Assembly (NCBI RefSeq): GCF_001598815.1
Contig: NZ_BCZQ01000006.1
Location: 148,553-212,552 of the forward strand
Origin: Sphingopyxis terrae subsp. terrae NBRC 15098
GTDB taxonomy: Bacteria > Pseudomonadota > Alphaproteobacteria > Sphingomonadales > Sphingomonadaceae
DNA: 64,000 nt
Direction: 5' to 3'
Program-made: the position numbers and the translations under genes
Notes under the pieces: model-generated
Databases searched by the model: none
The model's input: only the letters and a program-made list of their open reading frames with translations
What the model was told of the DNA's origin: nothing
In this document: positions 45,698-55,327 of the stretch, piece by piece
How the letters are laid out: each line of letters starts with the position of its first letter
How positions within the stretch are numbered: the stretch's first letter is position 1

Positions 45698-46962
45698 CGC
45701 GCGTCCTCGATATCTGGTGGGACAGGCGCCTGGTGGGCCAGTTGACCCAGGACAAGCACGGTGAACTCGGCTTCGCCTATGCGCGGGCTTGGCTCGACGA
45801 CGAGGCGGCGCAGCCCTTGTCCGCCTCACTGCCAAAGCGGGCGGAGCCGTTCACTCGCCGCGAGTGCCGCCCGTTTTTCGGCGGTCTCTTGCCGGAGGAA
45901 AGCCAGCGCGACGCCGCGGCTCAGGCACTCGGCGTGTCGCGCGCCAATGATTTCGCCCTTCTTGATCGCCTCGGCGGCGATGTGGCAGGCGCGCTCCAGC
46001 TTCTGCCGCCCGGCGAAGGTCCGACCGCTCCTGCCCCCGATCAACGGCCAACCCCGCTTGACGATGCAGGCTTGATCCGGGTGCTGGACGCGCTGCCCGT
46101 CCGCCCATTGCTCGCGGGCGAGGAAGGCTTGCGGCTCTCTCTCGCTGGTGCCCAATCGAAGGTGCCGCTGGTTCTGGTGGATGGCGCGGTGGCGTTGCCT
46201 GCGCCGGGCCAGCCCACGACGCATATTCTGAAACCGCCGATATCGCGGTTCGCGGCGACGACCGAGAACGAGGCGTTCGTGATGCGCCTTGCTGCCGCAA
46301 TCGGTCTCGATGTCGCGCCGGTAGAAGCCCGCATCGTTCAGGATCGAACATTTCTGCTGGTCCAGCGCTATGATCGCGCCATTGGCGACGATGGCTTTGT
46401 GCGCCGGATCCATCAGGAGGATTTCTGCCAGGCGCTCGGCGTGCCACCGGAGACCAAATACGCGAGCGAAGGCGGCCCGACCTTCAAGGATTGCTTCGGG
46501 CTGCTCCGCCGCGTCGCCGCAAGGCCCGCGGTCGATGTGCTGAAGCTTCTCGATGCAGTGATTTTCAATGTGATCGCCGGGAACGCCGACGCACACGGCA
46601 AGAATTTTTCGATCCTCTACGGCGACGAAGGCCCACGCCTCGCCCCGCTGTATGATTTGCTTGCGACCGTTGCCTATCCCGATCTCTCGCCGAAGTTCGC
46701 CATGAAGATCGGGAAGCGGGCGACACTTGCCGAACTGGACGCGAAGGGGTGGGCAGCGTTCGCGGCGGACGTGGGTATCGGCCTGCCGCTGATGCGCAGG
46801 CGGGTCGCGGAGATCAGCAAAGGCGTCCTGGAGAAAGCAACCGCCGTCGCAGAGGAACTTGCGCGCCCTGAGTTGGACCGAACGGCTATCGAGCAGTTTG
46901 CCAACATGATCCGTGACCGCGCCGATCGCTGCGCTTTGACGATCGCGGGAGCCATGCGATAA
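45694..46962 (+). CDS. hipA: HipA-like Ser/Thr kinase toxin
   Basis: A 422-residue HipA-family kinase. The HipA N-terminal region (1-110) is followed by the phosphate-binding loop LAGAQSKVPL (Ser155 is equivalent to the autophosphorylated serine region), the ATP lysine in HILKPP (Lys180), and the catalytic loop GNADAHGKNFS with Asn297, Asp299 and His301. E. coli HipA phosphorylates GltX and causes persistence; the target here is unknown. It lies in cargo between trbB and the relaxase region, so it probably stabilises the ICE. Confidence 0.89.
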   Translation: MTRVLDIWWDRRLVGQLTQDKHGELGFAYARAWLDDEAAQPLSASLPKRAEPFTRRECRPFFGGLLPEESQRDAAAQALGVSRANDFALLDRLGGDVAGALQLLPPGEGPTAPAPDQRPTPLDDAGLIRVLDALPVRPLLAGEEGLRLSLAGAQSKVPLVLVDGAVALPAPGQPTTHILKPPISRFAATTENEAFVMRLAAAIGLDVAPVEARIVQDRTFLLVQRYDRAIGDDGFVRRIHQEDFCQALGVPPETKYASEGGPTFKDCFGLLRRVAARPAVDVLKLLDAVIFNVIAGNADAHGKNFSILYGDEGPRLAPLYDLLATVAYPDLSPKFAMKIGKRATLAELDAKGWAAFAADVGIGLPLMRRRVAEISKGVLEKATAVAEELARPELDRTAIEQFANMIRDRADRCALTIAGAMR

Positions 46963-46992
46963 CGCGGTCGATAAAGAGCCGCCCATCGTCGG

Positions 46993-49500
46993 TTAAACCC
47001 GGGGAGTAATACGCGCTGCGGTACGGATATCGGCGATCTGGATGCCAAGAGCCTGCAGATTTTGACGCATATCGTTGAAAACCGGTTGCTCGGCGTCTGG
47101 ATCACTGATGGTCACGATCACTGTGAAGGGCACGCCTTCTTCGGGCATGACCTCGCCCGCGCGCGTCAAGTATTCAACGAAGAGACGCCAGTTCGACGAG
47201 GGACCCACGCCCTGAGGGAAGGTTTTCGCCAAGACCTTTACCGGGCTCCATTTGAGGTCATGTTCGATGCGCTCCGCCTCAATCGGAGGAGCCTCCCGCC
47301 GTGACGGGAGATAAAGTGGTTCAAGCCGTCCTTTCCACCCGCCATTGGCTTGTTCCTGCTGGAGGACAGCGTTGATGTTGACCCGGACGAACTCCGATCC
47401 AAAACGGGCGTCGAGCGGGGGGGTGGAGACGAGCGTGATCTTTGCGCGACCACGGCACTTGCCTTCGGGGCCGACCAGTGACGCCGGCCATTGGAAACGG
47501 AAGTTGATCTGTTGGTCACGTTGGATGCGCGATGCGAAAACGAGAGTAATCGTGTGGTCGCCCGTTTCCAGGATGCGATCGGCAGAAGGCGGCATTCCGA
47601 ATCCGACCATATGTTTGGCGATAGGCGCCAGCGTCTTATCCTGTAAAAGGGTCGGCATTTCGGCATGGTGAACAAGCAGACCGATCAGGGTTTCACGAGA
47701 GACCTCGCCCTCAATAGCGTGATCCAGGACAGCGGCGGTCTTCGCGGCAAGGGGCGCTGCATAGCTAGTTCCGCAGCCATCGACGATGGTGCCGTCGGGC
47801 AGGATCGAGAAGAGCCCGTGGCCAAGTTTAGGGTGCTGGGACCCTGCGCCTCCGATGTGAGCCAAGTCGGGCTTAACACCTGCGCGCAGTCCGGGGCCAC
47901 GTCGGCTGTAGCGCGTCGGAGCGAACGGAAGGCATCCATCATGGCCTGGCGGGTTGAGAGCTCCCACAGCGACGTTGCGCGCGCTCTCGGCCGGCGTAAG
48001 AAGACCATCGTTGCGTGAGGTGGCAAGGTTGCCGAGCGCCGCCGTGGCGTCAGCAGGCCATTCAGGGCGCAGGTCTTGCGGTTGTATGTTGCCAGCTGAA
48101 ATGAAAACGATGGCGTTGTTGCTCTCAGCGATCTGATCAAGCCGCGCTGCGTGGGGACTGTAACGATCTGGCGCCGCAGGCTGAAGGATGTTCAGGCTCA
48201 TGTTGAACACGCGCACCCCATGTCGAGCGCGAGCGTCCGAAATGGCTGTCTCCATTTCGTCGAAGAATTGCGGCAAGCCATCGGGATAATAGGACGCAAA
48301 GGCTCCGGCTTTGCGTTCGTTCGGGAAGACTGCAACGTCGACCAACTCCGCGCCGTCGGGCTCGGGGCAAATCTCCGCGCCGTTTAGCGCGCCGCCCAGG
48401 GCGGCCAATCCGCCGATGAACGTCCCATGCGCAAGGTCGGTATCTTCCTCTGCGAGAACGTCCCACCGGTCGATGATCCAGTCTGACAGCGCTTCGCCGA
48501 TTCCGCCGTCGATGATCCCAAGCCGGGGATGACTGCGGCGGCTGTCTCGGACGGGAATGGTGACATCGGTAGGCCGTGCGCGCGCGACTGCCGTGCTGGG
48601 TCTTGCGGCCCGCACGACGATGCCAGGAAGTTCGATCCGGCGCACAAGCGGATGGCTGTCAAGGAAGGCGAGCAGCCGGAGGTGTCGACCCACGTCGGGA
48701 TTGAATGCGGCAAGCTCGCGCCGCCGTTCGCTGACCGGGGCATCATTCAGCCGCAGAACCGGCTGATCTCCGGACTGATCCAGTCGGACAGAGAGGATCG
48801 GCTGTTTGTGGCGACGGTTCGGCAAACGCTCGACGGCGAGGCCGCGATCTAGTGCGGCGAAGCCGGCAACGAAGCTCTCGACTAGGCGCCGATGGCTCGG
48901 GTCGAGGCGGTCCCACTCCGAGCGCGGCGGCGGGCTGTCAAACAGCTCGACTTGATAGCTGCTGCCCGTCATCGGATTGGAGAGCCACGCTACAGCCTCA
49001 TCGACCGAGAAGCTGCGCCGATCACTTGGCCCGTAGAGTTCGATCCGGTCGATGGCACCGACCTCGCTCTTTCGGGCAGACGGATAAGGTTCGTCCTTCT
49101 GCTTTTGCTCGTTGAAGCGCATTTCGGTGTGGGTTTCGGCCTTGGCAATCTCTGCTGCCACCTGGCGCAGCGTGCCAGGCCGGGCTTCGACGAGCATAAC
49201 TCCGAGATCTCCCCCGCCAACTATAGGGGTGCGATCGTGCCGAAACAGGCTGGCGATCGGGCGATGGCTTTTAGCCCAAGCCTCACGACGAAGAATAACC
49301 TTCACGAAGCCGATATCGCCCTGTGCTTGCGCGCTGAGAACGCCAGCAATAGTGTCGATTTGGCCCATCAGCGCGGTGCGATGGGCGGTGAATTCCGCAT
49401 CGCGGTGGGCGAAGAAGTCCTTCCGACCGCCTCCACCACCAGCGTCACGCGCTTCCTCATAGTTTTCAGGATTGAGGACGATCTGGATGGGACTAGCCAT
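46993..49500 (-). CDS. ietS: S8 family peptidase, IetS-like (anti-phage)
   Basis: An 835-residue subtilisin-family protein. The S8 triad is visible as Asp331 (LGIIDGGIGE), His358 (LAHGTFIGG) and Ser579 (GCGTSYAAP), with the oxyanion Asn471 (ISAGNIQ). Large N-terminal and C-terminal extensions surround the protease. It overlaps the ATPase gene by eight bases. An S8 peptidase plus an AAA ATPase is the two-gene IetAS defence system described by Gao and colleagues (2020). The assignment rests on architecture and pairing. Confidence 0.83.
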   Translation of the reverse strand: MASPIQIVLNPENYEEARDAGGGGGRKDFFAHRDAEFTAHRTALMGQIDTIAGVLSAQAQGDIGFVKVILRREAWAKSHRPIASLFRHDRTPIVGGGDLGVMLVEARPGTLRQVAAEIAKAETHTEMRFNEQKQKDEPYPSARKSEVGAIDRIELYGPSDRRSFSVDEAVAWLSNPMTGSSYQVELFDSPPPRSEWDRLDPSHRRLVESFVAGFAALDRGLAVERLPNRRHKQPILSVRLDQSGDQPVLRLNDAPVSERRRELAAFNPDVGRHLRLLAFLDSHPLVRRIELPGIVVRAARPSTAVARARPTDVTIPVRDSRRSHPRLGIIDGGIGEALSDWIIDRWDVLAEEDTDLAHGTFIGGLAALGGALNGAEICPEPDGAELVDVAVFPNERKAGAFASYYPDGLPQFFDEMETAISDARARHGVRVFNMSLNILQPAAPDRYSPHAARLDQIAESNNAIVFISAGNIQPQDLRPEWPADATAALGNLATSRNDGLLTPAESARNVAVGALNPPGHDGCLPFAPTRYSRRGPGLRAGVKPDLAHIGGAGSQHPKLGHGLFSILPDGTIVDGCGTSYAAPLAAKTAAVLDHAIEGEVSRETLIGLLVHHAEMPTLLQDKTLAPIAKHMVGFGMPPSADRILETGDHTITLVFASRIQRDQQINFRFQWPASLVGPEGKCRGRAKITLVSTPPLDARFGSEFVRVNINAVLQQEQANGGWKGRLEPLYLPSRREAPPIEAERIEHDLKWSPVKVLAKTFPQGVGPSSNWRLFVEYLTRAGEVMPEEGVPFTVIVTISDPDAEQPVFNDMRQNLQALGIQIADIRTAARITPRV

Positions 49501-50698
49501 TTAGCGTCTCCGCCTCGCCAGACTTGGCCGCGCGGCCGAGCTGACGACTGACCGTCGATTTGTCCTTGCCGGCAATCTCACCGATGTCGGCCATTGAGAA
49601 GCCGAGGATCGGATCATCCCGCATCGCCCGAAACAGATTGCTGGAGTCGTCGAATAGCAACGCGCGGCGTTCGCTTTGGACCCGAGCCGCGTTCAACGTG
49701 GCGAATTGGCGAAGCGTATCGAGTAGCCCGCGCTTGTCCTCCTCACGAACGGTGGTGGCCTTCTTATATGTGCGCACGAGAGACTCGATCTCAGCGCCAG
49801 TCGAACCTTCGGTAAACCATGCGATTAGGCGCAAGTGGATGTCCGGGGCCTTTACTGGTGGCATGAAATGCGCGGCGATTGCCTTTCGCATTTCGAAGTC
49901 CGGCTTGGGAATCTCAAGCTGAACCTCGAAACGCCGCCAGACGGCGGTGTCCAAGAGTTTCGGGTGATTGGTGATGCCAATCGTGAAGCCGACATCGCGG
50001 CGCGTATCGAGATTCTGCAGAAGTGCGTTTACGACGCGCTTGATCTCGCCAACCTCCTGGGGATCGTCACGAACTTTCGCGATCGCGTCGAATTCGTCGA
50101 GTAGAAGGATGCAGCGGTGACGGTTCGCGAATGCGAACAAGTTTCCGATATTGCGCGCGGTCGTGCCGAGGAACGACGAAACGAGCCCGTCCAGCTTCAC
50201 CAGCACGACGGGGAGATCGAGCTGTTGCGCGATCCAAAGCGCCAGCCTTGTCTTTCCAGTCCCTGGAGCTCCGTAAACAAGGCAGGTTTTGGACGGCCGA
50301 ATGTCGATCTCTGATAGTGCGTCGAAGTTGGCCCATTCTTCGATAACTGTCTCGATGGCACGACTGACGGTCGAGTTGAAGAGCGGCGCGGTCGGTTGAA
50401 TGTCCGCCGGGAAGATAATCTCCGCCAACGGTGCGGCTGTTTCACGGTCGACCGGAACAGGCGTGTTCCGCGTCAGCGGCTCACCCGAGATCTGTGCCTT
50501 GGAGCGCTCGATCCGGCTTGGCGAAAGCTCCTTCGTCCGATCAGCGGTCGTGAGGATGCTGGTCAGAGCAGCGGACTGCTTCGCCTCCCCATCCTTAGCC
50601 AAAGCGTCGCGAAGTCGCTCGATCTGCTTACGTAGGGCGGGTGAAGCGTCGGCCATTGCCGCGCGACATAGGGCCTGAATGATCGAGAAGTGGTCCAT
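49493..50698 (-). CDS. ietA: AAA ATPase, IetA-like (anti-phage)
   Basis: A 401-residue AAA ATPase. Walker A is VYGAPGTGKTRLAL, Walker B is CILLLDEFDAIAKV; sensor 1 lies in FTIGITNHPKLLD and the arginine finger in AVWRRFEVQLEIP. The C-terminus has a possible HTH (MADIGEIAGKDKSTVSRQLG). It is the first gene of the pair and partner of the S8 peptidase. The role as a phage-sensing activator of the protease is inferred. Confidence 0.83.
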   Translation of the reverse strand: MDHFSIIQALCRAAMADASPALRKQIERLRDALAKDGEAKQSAALTSILTTADRTKELSPSRIERSKAQISGEPLTRNTPVPVDRETAAPLAEIIFPADIQPTAPLFNSTVSRAIETVIEEWANFDALSEIDIRPSKTCLVYGAPGTGKTRLALWIAQQLDLPVVLVKLDGLVSSFLGTTARNIGNLFAFANRHRCILLLDEFDAIAKVRDDPQEVGEIKRVVNALLQNLDTRRDVGFTIGITNHPKLLDTAVWRRFEVQLEIPKPDFEMRKAIAAHFMPPVKAPDIHLRLIAWFTEGSTGAEIESLVRTYKKATTVREEDKRGLLDTLRQFATLNAARVQSERRALLFDDSSNLFRAMRDDPILGFSMADIGEIAGKDKSTVSRQLGRAAKSGEAETLNG

Positions 50699-50870
50699 TG
50701 GTGATTCCTGGCGGCGCGATGCGCTGTCTCGCTAAGATGATGCGTGTAGGCCCTTTTCTGGTGCGCGTCAAGCGCGTTTGATGCGTCCAGCGCGCTATTT
50801 GTTGCATTGAAAGGCCGCGACGTTGCGTCTATCTCGGCCTCTCGCGGCGGCTGAGTGTGGAATTTCCTCT

Positions 50871-51293
50871 TCAATGATCGGGATCATTTGCACCGGCCAC
50901 GTCTTGTGGGATCTCCCGAAGGAAACTCTGCCCCTTCTGCAGGCGCCGCCCTAGCGTCTCGATGAATCCCTCGTAGCGTTCCCGCCCTTTGGCCTGTGCT
51001 GATGGTTGAGCATCGTTCGGCAAGGGCGGCGTGATCGTCAGCCAGAACCGGACGAAGAGGGCCAGTGTCTCTGCGGTGACGCCGAGGTCGCGCTCCAAGC
51101 GCTGCACCTGGCGCGACAGGCGATCGAGGCGGCGCGCGAACGCGGCCTCGCGCTTGTCCGCGCCATCAGGTGACAGGAATGACGCAACCGCCGCTTCGAC
51201 GATCGCGGAGCGGGAGAGCTTCTTACGGTCGGCGAGATCGGCGATCTGGCGGAGCATCTCGGGCGGGAAATAAACGTTCATCCGGTCGCGCAT
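50871..51293 (-). CDS. CopG-like ribbon-helix-helix protein of the transfer region
   Basis: A 140-residue protein starting MRDRMNVYFPPEMLRQIADL, a ribbon-helix-helix N-terminus, followed by a coiled-coil region (LDRLSRQVQRLERDLG). Such proteins accompany TraG in related ICEs and may bind oriT or help the coupling protein. ATG 51293 has a GAGG site. It lies 8 bp downstream of traG. Confidence 0.83.
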   Translation of the reverse strand: MRDRMNVYFPPEMLRQIADLADRKKLSRSAIVEAAVASFLSPDGADKREAAFARRLDRLSRQVQRLERDLGVTAETLALFVRFWLTITPPLPNDAQPSAQAKGRERYEGFIETLGRRLQKGQSFLREIPQDVAGANDPDH

Positions 51294-51300
51294 GGTTGCC

Positions 51301-53289
51301 TCACAGATCGATGCCGTCATTGGGATCGAGCGCGACCTGTCTCGCCACGCCGCGCATCTGCTGGCGCAGCGCCTGACGCTGCCGCGCCGCGTCTTCCGGC
51401 TCATCGTCCAGCATGATGGAAAACTCGTCGGCCGCGGCAGGTCCGGTTGTTTCCTTGGCGATCGCGACATGGTCGGGCAGCTCCGGCTCGCGCCGCAGCC
51501 CGCCATTGGCAGCGTCCTCCGCCTTGTCGAGCTCAGCCGCGAGCACTGCGTCGGGCCGCTGCGGCTTCAACTCGGACCATGCGTCCTTTCGGGCCGAACG
51601 CCCGCATTTCGCCGGGTCGGGCGATGGCAGGATGCGCTCCTTGAAGCGGCGATCCTCGAAGTAACGGGCCTTCTTGGCTCGGATGGGATGGACACCGGCG
51701 GCCATGACGATCTCGTCTGTGGCCGGCAGCTGCATCACCTCGCCGGGTGTGAGGAGCGGCCGCGCCGTCTCTGAGCGCGAGACCATCAGATGACCGAGCC
51801 ACGGGCTGAGCCGATGCCCGGCATAGTTCCGCATCGCCTTCATCTCGGTCGCCGTGCCGAGCGCGTCGCTCACACGCTTGGCGGTGCGTTCGTCATTGGT
51901 GGCGAAGCTCACGCGCACATGGCAGTTGTCGAGGATCGCGTTGTTCGGGCCATAGGCCTTTTCGATCTGGTTCAATGACTGGGCGATGAGGAATGACTTC
52001 AGGCCGTAACCCGCCATGAAGGCGAGCGCGGACTCGAAGAAGTCGAGGCGGCCGAGCGCCGGGAACTCGTCGAGCATCATCAGCACGCGATGCCGCCGGT
52101 CTCGCGCATGCAGATCCTCGGTCAGGCGTCGGCCGATCTGGTTGAGCACGAGCCGGATCAACGGCTTCGTCCGGGAGATGTCGGATGGCGGAACCACGAG
52201 GTAGAGCGTTGCTGGCTTCTCATCGGCGATGAGGTCGGCGATCCGCCAGTCGCAGCGGCGCGTCACTTCCGCCACCACCGGGTCGCGATAGAGGCCCAAG
52301 AAGGACATGGCGGTGGACAGGACGCCTGAGCGCTCGTTGTCGCTCTTGTTGAGGAGTTCGCGCGCCGTCGACGCCACCACGGGATGAGGGCCGCCAGGGC
52401 CGAGATGCGGCGTCGTCATCATGGCCTTCAGCGTCGCCTCGATCGGACGGCGCGGATCCGACAGGAAGGCGGCGACACCGGCGAGCGTCTTCTCCTCTTC
52501 CGCGTACAGCACATGCAGGATGGCGCCGACGAGCAAAGAATGGCTCGTCTTCTCCCAGTGATTGCGCTTGTCGAGCGAGCCCTCGGGGTCGACGAGAACG
52601 TCGGCGACATTCTGCACGTCGCGGACTTCCCACTCGCCGCGCCGCACTTCCAGGAGCGGGTTGTAGGCGGCCGACTTGGCGTTGGTGGGATCGAACAGCA
52701 GGACGCGGCCGTGCCTCGCGCGGAAGCCGGCGGTCAGCTGCCAGTTCTCGCCCTTGATGTCGTGGACGATGGCGGAGCCCGGCCAGGTGAGGAGCGTGGG
52801 AACGACGAGGCCGACACCCTTACCCGATCGGGTCGGTGCGAAGCACAAGACATGCTCCGGTCCATCGTGCCGGAGATAGTCGTCGCCGAGCTTTCCCAGG
52901 ACGACGCCATCGGGTCCGAGCAGGCCCGCTGCCTTCACCTCCCGGAGTTCAGCCCAGCGGGCCGAGCCATAGGTCTCCACATTCTTCGCCTCACGGGCAC
53001 GCCATACCGACATCGCTATGGCGACGGCGATGGAGATGAAGCCGCCTGAGGCGGCGATGATGGCACCTTCAACAAAGATCGGCGGGGCATAGGCGTCGTA
53101 GAAGTACCACCACCAGAAGAAGGCGGGTGGATAGTAGACCGGCCAACCCGCCAGCTCGAACCACGGCGTGCCGAGCTGCGCCTGAAAGCCGAGCCGCCAG
53201 GCGGTCCATTGGGTCGCGCCCCAGGTCGTGAGCAGCACGATGAGGAACACTGTGGTGATTTGGCCCCAGAGGATTTTCGTCGCGGACAT
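51301..53289 (-). CDS. traG: Type IV coupling protein TraG (VirD4-like)
   Basis: A 662-residue coupling ATPase. Two N-terminal membrane segments (ITTVFLIVLLTTWG near 11-24 and EGAIIAASGGFISIAVAIAM near 74-93) anchor it; Walker A is FAPTRSGKGVG (150-160) and Walker B is VLMMLDEFPALGRL. It links the relaxase-DNA complex to the trb channel. Confidence 0.92.
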   Translation of the reverse strand: MSATKILWGQITTVFLIVLLTTWGATQWTAWRLGFQAQLGTPWFELAGWPVYYPPAFFWWWYFYDAYAPPIFVEGAIIAASGGFISIAVAIAMSVWRAREAKNVETYGSARWAELREVKAAGLLGPDGVVLGKLGDDYLRHDGPEHVLCFAPTRSGKGVGLVVPTLLTWPGSAIVHDIKGENWQLTAGFRARHGRVLLFDPTNAKSAAYNPLLEVRRGEWEVRDVQNVADVLVDPEGSLDKRNHWEKTSHSLLVGAILHVLYAEEEKTLAGVAAFLSDPRRPIEATLKAMMTTPHLGPGGPHPVVASTARELLNKSDNERSGVLSTAMSFLGLYRDPVVAEVTRRCDWRIADLIADEKPATLYLVVPPSDISRTKPLIRLVLNQIGRRLTEDLHARDRRHRVLMMLDEFPALGRLDFFESALAFMAGYGLKSFLIAQSLNQIEKAYGPNNAILDNCHVRVSFATNDERTAKRVSDALGTATEMKAMRNYAGHRLSPWLGHLMVSRSETARPLLTPGEVMQLPATDEIVMAAGVHPIRAKKARYFEDRRFKERILPSPDPAKCGRSARKDAWSELKPQRPDAVLAAELDKAEDAANGGLRREPELPDHVAIAKETTGPAAADEFSIMLDDEPEDAARQRQALRQQMRGVARQVALDPNDGIDL

Positions 53290-53316
53290 CGGTGGCGGTG
53301 CTTTCTTCCTTGCTGG

Positions 53317-55080
53317 CTAGAGGGCGAGCCCGCGCTTGCGGCCGAGGCCCCATTCGATGCCGCCGCCATCCTTCACGGCGCCAGCGACATGCTGGCCGAG
53401 CTTGCGTTCGATCTCGCGGGACCAGGGTACAAGCTGGAAGCCGAGGCCGTTGTCGATCATCGCGAACCGGCCGGAGGAGAGGTCGAGACGCTGGCGATAG
53501 ATGCCCGCGACCTGATCACCGGCGGTCGGCTTCATGTGCGCCAGACCGGTCTCGGCGGAGAGGCGCGCCCCGACCGCATCCAGTTCGCGCCGCCGCAGCG
53601 TGGCGAGGAGGTCGCGTTGCAGGATGATCCGCTGGCCTTGGCGTCGACCGAGGCCTTGGTCGGCGAGATGCTCGGCCCGTGCCTGCAGGGCTTCGCGCAC
53701 CTCTCGCCCGAAGCCTCCCATCGACAGCGGCATGGGGTCCGCCTCCACAAGCCGATGGTCCAGCCAGGTGGCCCCCGGCGCCTTGATCTGCTGGCCGAGT
53801 TCGAGGTCTGACCGGCTCGCGAGAACAAGCGTCGGGCGCGGCTCATCGGCTCGGCCAAAGCGCCGAACCTCCACGATGCCGCCGATCGCAGGCGCATGCT
53901 CGAAGGCCTCGACACCGCGGAACCGGACATGGTGGGCCCGGCCATCGGTGCCATCGATCACCGCATAGGCTTCGCCCGTCAACTCGTCGTGCAGGCCGCG
54001 ATCGACCAGCCGCCCGATGATCGGCGCCTGTCCGCTGCCGCCTTCGATGACATAGTCGGCGACAGCGCGATCCTCACCACGCTCGGCGAAGGCGCGGTGC
54101 ATGGTCTTGATGATGTCCCCGCGAAGCCCGAGGTCGCGCAGGTGGCGTTCGGCGTCGAGGCCGACCATCCACTCGCCGGGGCTGGCGGATGACGCAAGGC
54201 CCATCTTCTCCAGGTACTGGAGTCGGCCGATCATGAGCCGCCGGGTCTGGGGATCAGCAGCACCGGATTGCTCGGGACGAAGATCGATGAAGCCCGTCTC
54301 GTCGGCGGCTATGCGAACCTCGACATCGAGACGAGTCCAGCGCTCGGCCGTGATTTCGCGCTCGAGCGCCGTTTTGATTTCGTGCTCCGGCTTCGGGCCG
54401 AGTTCGATCGACACGAGATCCTCGGCCCGGGATCGCAAGCCGCGGCTGATGTAGTCGCGTGAGATGACGAGGTCGGCGCCCTGGGCGTCAACGCCTCGCA
54501 CCAGCAGGTGGACGTGGGGATTGTCGGTGTTCCAGTGATCGACCGCGGCCCAATCGAGCCGGGTCCCGAGGTCGGCTTCCATCTGACGCGCGAGGTCGCG
54601 CGTGAAGGCGCGCAGGTCCGTCATCTCGCCGGCGTCCTCGGGCGAGATGATGAAGCGGAAATGGTGCCGGTCGTCCTTCGAGCGCGCGGCGAAACCAGCG
54701 TCATCGGCGCGGTCGCTGTCGGCATCGAACATCACGGCCTTTTCACCGTCGCGCGTGACGCCGTCGCGCTTGAGATAAGAGAGGTGGGCATTGAGCGGCG
54801 CAGACCGGAAGGCCCGGCCCTGGTGGCGGGCGATCCGCGCCTTGACGACGACGCGGCGCGACGAGCTGAAAAGCCGCGCGCGGCTGAACGCGATCCGTCC
54901 GCGCCCGAAGCTCGAACGGCCATAGCCGGATGCCCTGCGGCCCTGACCGCCGCCAGTGCCGACATGCCCCGAGCGCTTGGCGGCGCGCAGGACCTGGTTG
55001 ATGAAGCTCTTGGGTTTCGGCGCCCGCGTCGAACCGATGCGGCCTGGCCGGACCCGGAAGTCGCTGTCGCCCTCGCTCAT
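53317..55080 (-). CDS. Relaxase/mobilisation nuclease, RlxS-like (VirD2-type with DUF3363)
   Basis: A 587-residue relaxase. Residues 80-200 contain the HUH-type metal site DHWNTDNPHVHLLVRG (His182, His189, His191) and a likely catalytic Tyr102 (HLSYLKRDGV). A DUF3363 region occupies the C-terminal half. It nicks oriT and leads transfer. Probable oriT lies directly upstream of its start (55081-55327). Confidence 0.9.
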   Translation of the reverse strand: MSEGDSDFRVRPGRIGSTRAPKPKSFINQVLRAAKRSGHVGTGGGQGRRASGYGRSSFGRGRIAFSRARLFSSSRRVVVKARIARHQGRAFRSAPLNAHLSYLKRDGVTRDGEKAVMFDADSDRADDAGFAARSKDDRHHFRFIISPEDAGEMTDLRAFTRDLARQMEADLGTRLDWAAVDHWNTDNPHVHLLVRGVDAQGADLVISRDYISRGLRSRAEDLVSIELGPKPEHEIKTALEREITAERWTRLDVEVRIAADETGFIDLRPEQSGAADPQTRRLMIGRLQYLEKMGLASSASPGEWMVGLDAERHLRDLGLRGDIIKTMHRAFAERGEDRAVADYVIEGGSGQAPIIGRLVDRGLHDELTGEAYAVIDGTDGRAHHVRFRGVEAFEHAPAIGGIVEVRRFGRADEPRPTLVLASRSDLELGQQIKAPGATWLDHRLVEADPMPLSMGGFGREVREALQARAEHLADQGLGRRQGQRIILQRDLLATLRRRELDAVGARLSAETGLAHMKPTAGDQVAGIYRQRLDLSSGRFAMIDNGLGFQLVPWSREIERKLGQHVAGAVKDGGGIEWGLGRKRGLAL

Positions 55081-55327
55081 CGCCGGCCTCCGGCAGGCAA
55101 AACGCCGGACAGTGCCGGCAATGTCCTTGAAATAGCGTGGAAAATAGCCGGAAGCGGCACTGTCCCCGACCGACCGGCACGTGAAAAGCCATGCGAAAGC
55201 AATGGCTTGTGCGCGAGTGGCGAGCCGCTTTTATCTCGCCGTCTGTTGGTCGTGTCTGTTTCGCCCCAACCACCCCCTGCCGCCTCTTTCCGGGAACTCG
55301 CTACACCGCGCCGGAGTGCGTTTCTTG
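55081..55327. other. Candidate oriT upstream of the relaxase gene
   Basis: A 247-bp gap between the lytic transglycosylase and relaxase genes, both leftward. It holds an 11-bp perfect inverted repeat (GGACAGTGCCG at 55107-55117, CGGCACTGTCC at 55155-55165) and a second one (AAGCCAT at 55186-55192, ATGGCTT at 55202-55208). Inverted repeats beside the relaxase gene are typical of origins of transfer. No nic site was identified. Confidence 0.5.
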
